From contig DASVCS010000077.1 in the NCBI GenBank assembly GCA_036381495.1, positions 1-23,517 on the forward strand: a stretch of 23,517 nucleotides of DNA, in the 5' to 3' direction. Source of the stretch: DASVCS01 sp036381495. GTDB taxonomy: Bacteria > Gemmatimonadota > Gemmatimonadetes > Longimicrobiales > RSA9. Each line of letters begins with the position of its first letter. Within the stretch, counting starts at the first letter, position 1. The notes beneath the pieces were generated by a model. The model saw only the letters and a program-made list of their open reading frames with translations, was not told the origin of the DNA and searched no databases. The position numbers were made by a program, and so were the translations under genes. This document shows positions 21,143 through 23,517 of the stretch, one piece after another.

Positions 21143-23428
21143 CTATGCCGTTCCCTGGAAGTCGACCGTCGCCGCCTCGCCCTCGCCGAGCGTCACGTCC
21201 TGCGAGTCCGACGGGAAGCTGATCGCGGACGGGTAGCCGCTGATGGTGATCGTGTACTGTCCGGCGCTCAGCCCCGTGAAGCTGTAGTGGCCGTTCGAGT
21301 CCGGGGACGTGCCCCCCGTCGCATCGCCCGAGATCGTGACGGACACATCCGTCAGCGGCTCGCCGTTGACCGTGATGGTCCCCGAGATCGAGCCGGGCTC
21401 GCCGCCCGCATCGGTGACGAAGATCGTGACGAAGTCGGCGTCGTTGGACAGATCGACGTCGCGGTCCCTGGCGCCCGTCCGCTCGGCAGCGAAGGTGAAC
21501 GCGCCGGCCGAGTCGGCGGTCGCGTAGAGCCGCAACAGTTTGGCGTCATCCGGCTGAAGGGTGCTGCTGTTCACTATCTCCCCAGTGGCCACTTCCATGT
21601 CGCCGACCGTCCATATGCCGGTCGTGGCGTCGTAGGAACCCTGAGTCGTCGTGACGCTGTCCAGCGTGAAGCCGACGGGCAGTGGAGCATGCACCTCGAC
21701 GGCGGGCACCGGGTTGCCCAACACCCATGTGGCGGTTTCCAGCATGACCGCGTCGCCCACCGCGACAGCCGCGGCGAAATTTGGGAATTCAGAGTTTGCG
21801 TGGACGTCCAGGTAGAGATCGTAGAGGGGCTCGCTCTCGACGATGAGCGTGACGACCCCCGCGGCGTGGCAGTCCTGCGACGGTAGTGAGTCGGGGACGA
21901 TCGTCGCGCACACCTTCACCGAGTGAGCGCCCGGCGCCACCACATCGCCGGTGCGCACGACGAAGACGCTGCTGTCGCCCCAGCCGACCGCCGGGTCGAA
22001 GCGCATGTCGACCGACGGCCGCGTCGGATTATACTCGGCTGATGGTGATCGTGTAATGTCCGCGGAGAGGCGCACGTCCACGCCGAGCAGCCCCTCGCGC
22101 TCGAGCCGGACGATGGCCGTGGCGCTGTCGTTCTCCGCGACCCGGATCGTGTCGGGCTCGATCGTCACCCCCAGCTCGTAGACGCTGGCCGTGAGGGCGG
22201 AGGAAGTGGCATCACCGCTCTCGCTGCCGACAGCCGTGACGATGACGCCATGCTCCCCTCGCGCGGCACTCCTGGCGGCCTCGAGGGTGAGCGAGTACTC
22301 CACCCCAAGGTCTGCAGACAGCGTCGCGGAGACCCCGGGCTCGCTCGTGCGCACGCTCAGGTCGTAGGACTCCTCGGCACCAGGGAGGAAGACGACATCG
22401 GCGTGGGTCGATTCGCCCGGGCGGAGGAACACCCACCTCGGCGTGATGTTGATCTGGCCCGTGGGCAGCCAGCCGCGGCCGCACTCGAGGCCGTCGTCGT
22501 CCAGTATGAGTTCCAGTTGCGGGGGGTGGTCGATGGCGAGGTAACAGTGATAGTCGCGCCCATGATGATAGGCGAGGACCTCGCCGTCACGAACGTCGAT
22601 GTTGTCGACGCCGTCGATGTAGATCTCATAATCGTCGATCCAGACCGGGTTCGGGTCGTTGTAGGTCGTCTCGTCCCCGAAGCGCTGGTAGTCGTGGCCC
22701 GGCCAGCTCAGATGCGTCGTCCCGGACGGTCGTACGTCCGCCCAGTTCGTGACATCGACGCCGCCGTTCGGGAACTCGCCGACGCCGTTCTGGAAGAGGC
22801 TGTCGTGCACGGTCCAGGTCTTGCCGAGCGCGATGGTCGTCGCCTCGGAACGGTGGTTCTGCACCAGCACGTCGACGAAGGAATCGAACGGGTCATAGGC
22901 GAAGTTCTCGTCGCGGCTGAAGACGAACGAACCGCGCCGCGCTCCGGCGGACCACGTGCCATAGAAGGGCGTCGCCTCGATCAAAAATTCGGTGCTGAAC
23001 AACTCGAACAACGAGGCCCCCGCTGTGGGATCCCACCACTCCGTCGCTGCGAGCTCGTACGTCGTGCCGTCGTTCAGGCTCACGGTCGCGCTGAAGCCGT
23101 GGCAGTTCCAGGTGCCCTCGGCCGTGCCGGTCGCGGACGACTGGAGCCGGGAGGGCAGCGCCCGCGCGTCCGCCAGGAAGGTCGTGGCGTTCGGGTCCGC
23201 CGCATCCGAACAGGCCGGGTCGGGCGTCGTCGTATGGTTGAGCTCCAGCATGAGGTTGATCGTGCCGCGGGGCGGATAGGCACTCGTCGAGCCCACGTCA
23301 TCCGTCTGCTCCAGCTCGAGGCGCCAGAGCTCCGTCTCGGAGACCTCCGCGTCGGTCGGGCCCTCGCCGCATGCGGCGACCGCGACGGCGAGCAGTCCGA
23401 TGCCGAGGATGTTCTGCCTGGTCATCAT
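21143..23428 (-). CDS. Large lipoprotein with DUF11-like and CnaB-like beta domains
   Basis: A 761-residue protein. ATG 23428 is chosen over the open frame reaching 23482 because GGAGG (23435-23439) sits 6 nt upstream and the result begins with a clean lipoprotein signal, V-A-A-C20. Residues about 25-310 form a Trp- and Cys-containing region that I do not recognise (E-W-W-D-P-T-A-G, W-S-A-G-A-R-R-G). Beta-sandwich segments follow. A DUF11-type repeat lies at about 550-680 (P-L-P-V-G-F-T-L-D-S-V-T, S-Y-D-A-T-T-G-I-W-T-V-G-D). A final carboxypeptidase-regulatory/CnaB-like domain covers the last 80 residues (S-I-S-G-T-I-T-V-N-G-E-P-L, G-H-Y-S-F-T-G-L-S-A-G-Q-Y-T-I). It is presumably a surface-anchored structural protein. 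It is convergent with the kinase gene, 42 bp apart. Confidence 0.82.
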   Translation of the reverse strand: MMTRQNILGIGLLAVAVAACGEGPTDAEVSETELWRLELEQTDDVGSTSAYPPRGTINLMLELNHTTTPDPACSDAADPNATTFLADARALPSRLQSSATGTAEGTWNCHGFSATVSLNDGTTYELAATEWWDPTAGASLFELFSTEFLIEATPFYGTWSAGARRGSFVFSRDENFAYDPFDSFVDVLVQNHRSEATTIALGKTWTVHDSLFQNGVGEFPNGGVDVTNWADVRPSGTTHLSWPGHDYQRFGDETTYNDPNPVWIDDYEIYIDGVDNIDVRDGEVLAYHHGRDYHCYLAIDHPPQLELILDDDGLECGRGWLPTGQINITPRWVFLRPGESTHADVVFLPGAEESYDLSVRTSEPGVSATLSADLGVEYSLTLEAARSAARGEHGVIVTAVGSESGDATSSALTASVYELGVTIEPDTIRVAENDSATAIVRLEREGLLGVDVRLSADITRSPSAEYNPTRPSVDMRFDPAVGWGDSSVFVVRTGDVVAPGAHSVKVCATIVPDSLPSQDCHAAGVVTLIVESEPLYDLYLDVHANSEFPNFAAAVAVGDAVMLETATWVLGNPVPAVEVHAPLPVGFTLDSVTTTQGSYDATTGIWTVGDMEVATGEIVNSSTLQPDDAKLLRLYATADSAGAFTFAAERTGARDRDVDLSNDADFVTIFVTDAGGEPGSISGTITVNGEPLTDVSVTISGDATGGTSPDSNGHYSFTGLSAGQYTITISGYPSAISFPSDSQDVTLGEGEAATVDFQGTA
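21239..21263. repeat. 25-nt intragenic repeat, copy 1 (CnaB-coding)
   Basis: This segment and 22038-22062 agree at 24 of 25 positions (plus strand begins GCTGATGGTGATCGTGTA). Here, on the minus strand, it encodes the G-Q-Y-T-I-T-I-S strand of the CnaB-like domain. Confidence 0.8.
22038..22062. repeat. 25-nt intragenic repeat, copy 2 (read in another frame)
   Basis: This copy matches 21239-21263 at 24 of 25 positions. In the gene's open frame it encodes A-D-I-T-R-S-P-S. In the shifted frame it would encode G-H-Y-T-I-T-I-S, nearly the CnaB strand of copy 1. Confidence 0.8.
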
Positions 23429-23517
23429 GTCGCTCCTCCCGGCTTGGATCACAGGAACCGGCGCCGGCACGCGCCTGCGCACCCGAGGCGTCGTCGTCGC
23501 TTTCTCGCGGCCGCTTC

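Overview
The window is very GC-rich, densely packed DNA. Its gene families are a tricorn-type S41 protease, an ECF sigma factor paired with a Ser/Thr kinase carrying TPRs, an LVIVD-repeat protein, DUF305, DUF4242, HxlR and MerR regulators, and several lipoproteins with good lipoboxes. That mix suggests a diderm soil or environmental bacterium of the Gemmatimonadota type. This assignment is inference from gene content and composition; no marker gene such as an rRNA is present.

Layout. 1-315 is the end of a tail-fibre-like protein with an S74 chaperone domain, cut by the window edge. 499-3091 is a translationally coupled set: a possible 18-codon leader, a DUF305 lipoprotein and a secreted LVIVD-repeat protein, closed by a perfect 16-bp hairpin. 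3227-5220 is a redox-regulation block: an HxlR regulator, a remnant of an NmrA/QorB-like reductase, and a MerR regulator divergent from a thioredoxin-reductase-like flavoprotein, with a MerR-style operator between them. 5239-7785 holds a ComEC-like metallo-beta-lactamase-fold hydrolase, an NTF2-fold protein and a decayed Uma2 nuclease. 7868-9295 is an orphan sigma-54 response regulator. 9487-11121 encodes a DUF4157 (eCIS core) protein with a second HExxH domain, bracketed by inverted copies of a dispersed repeat. 11505-14855 is a secreted tricorn-like S41 protease, followed by an intergenic stretch ending in a strong terminator. 15276-17151 holds a ZU5/fibronectin lipoprotein and a DUF4242 protein. 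17164-21100 has an alpha/beta-hydrolase remnant, then an ECF sigma factor and its Ser/Thr kinase. 21143-23428 (minus strand) is a large lipoprotein with DUF11-like and CnaB-like domains.

The most interesting points are as follows. (1) The DUF4157 protein looks like a two-module, possibly toxin-like metallopeptidase inside a repeat-bounded cassette. (2) The sigma factor has lost the acidic patch of region 2.2, has threonines there instead, and sits next to a kinase, which fits phosphorylation-activated ECF43-type sigma factors. (3) At least three gene remnants (NmrA-like, Uma2, alpha/beta hydrolase) show recent deletion; one deletion appears to have removed the native start of the HxlR regulator. 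No transposase, tRNA, rRNA or CRISPR array was seen.
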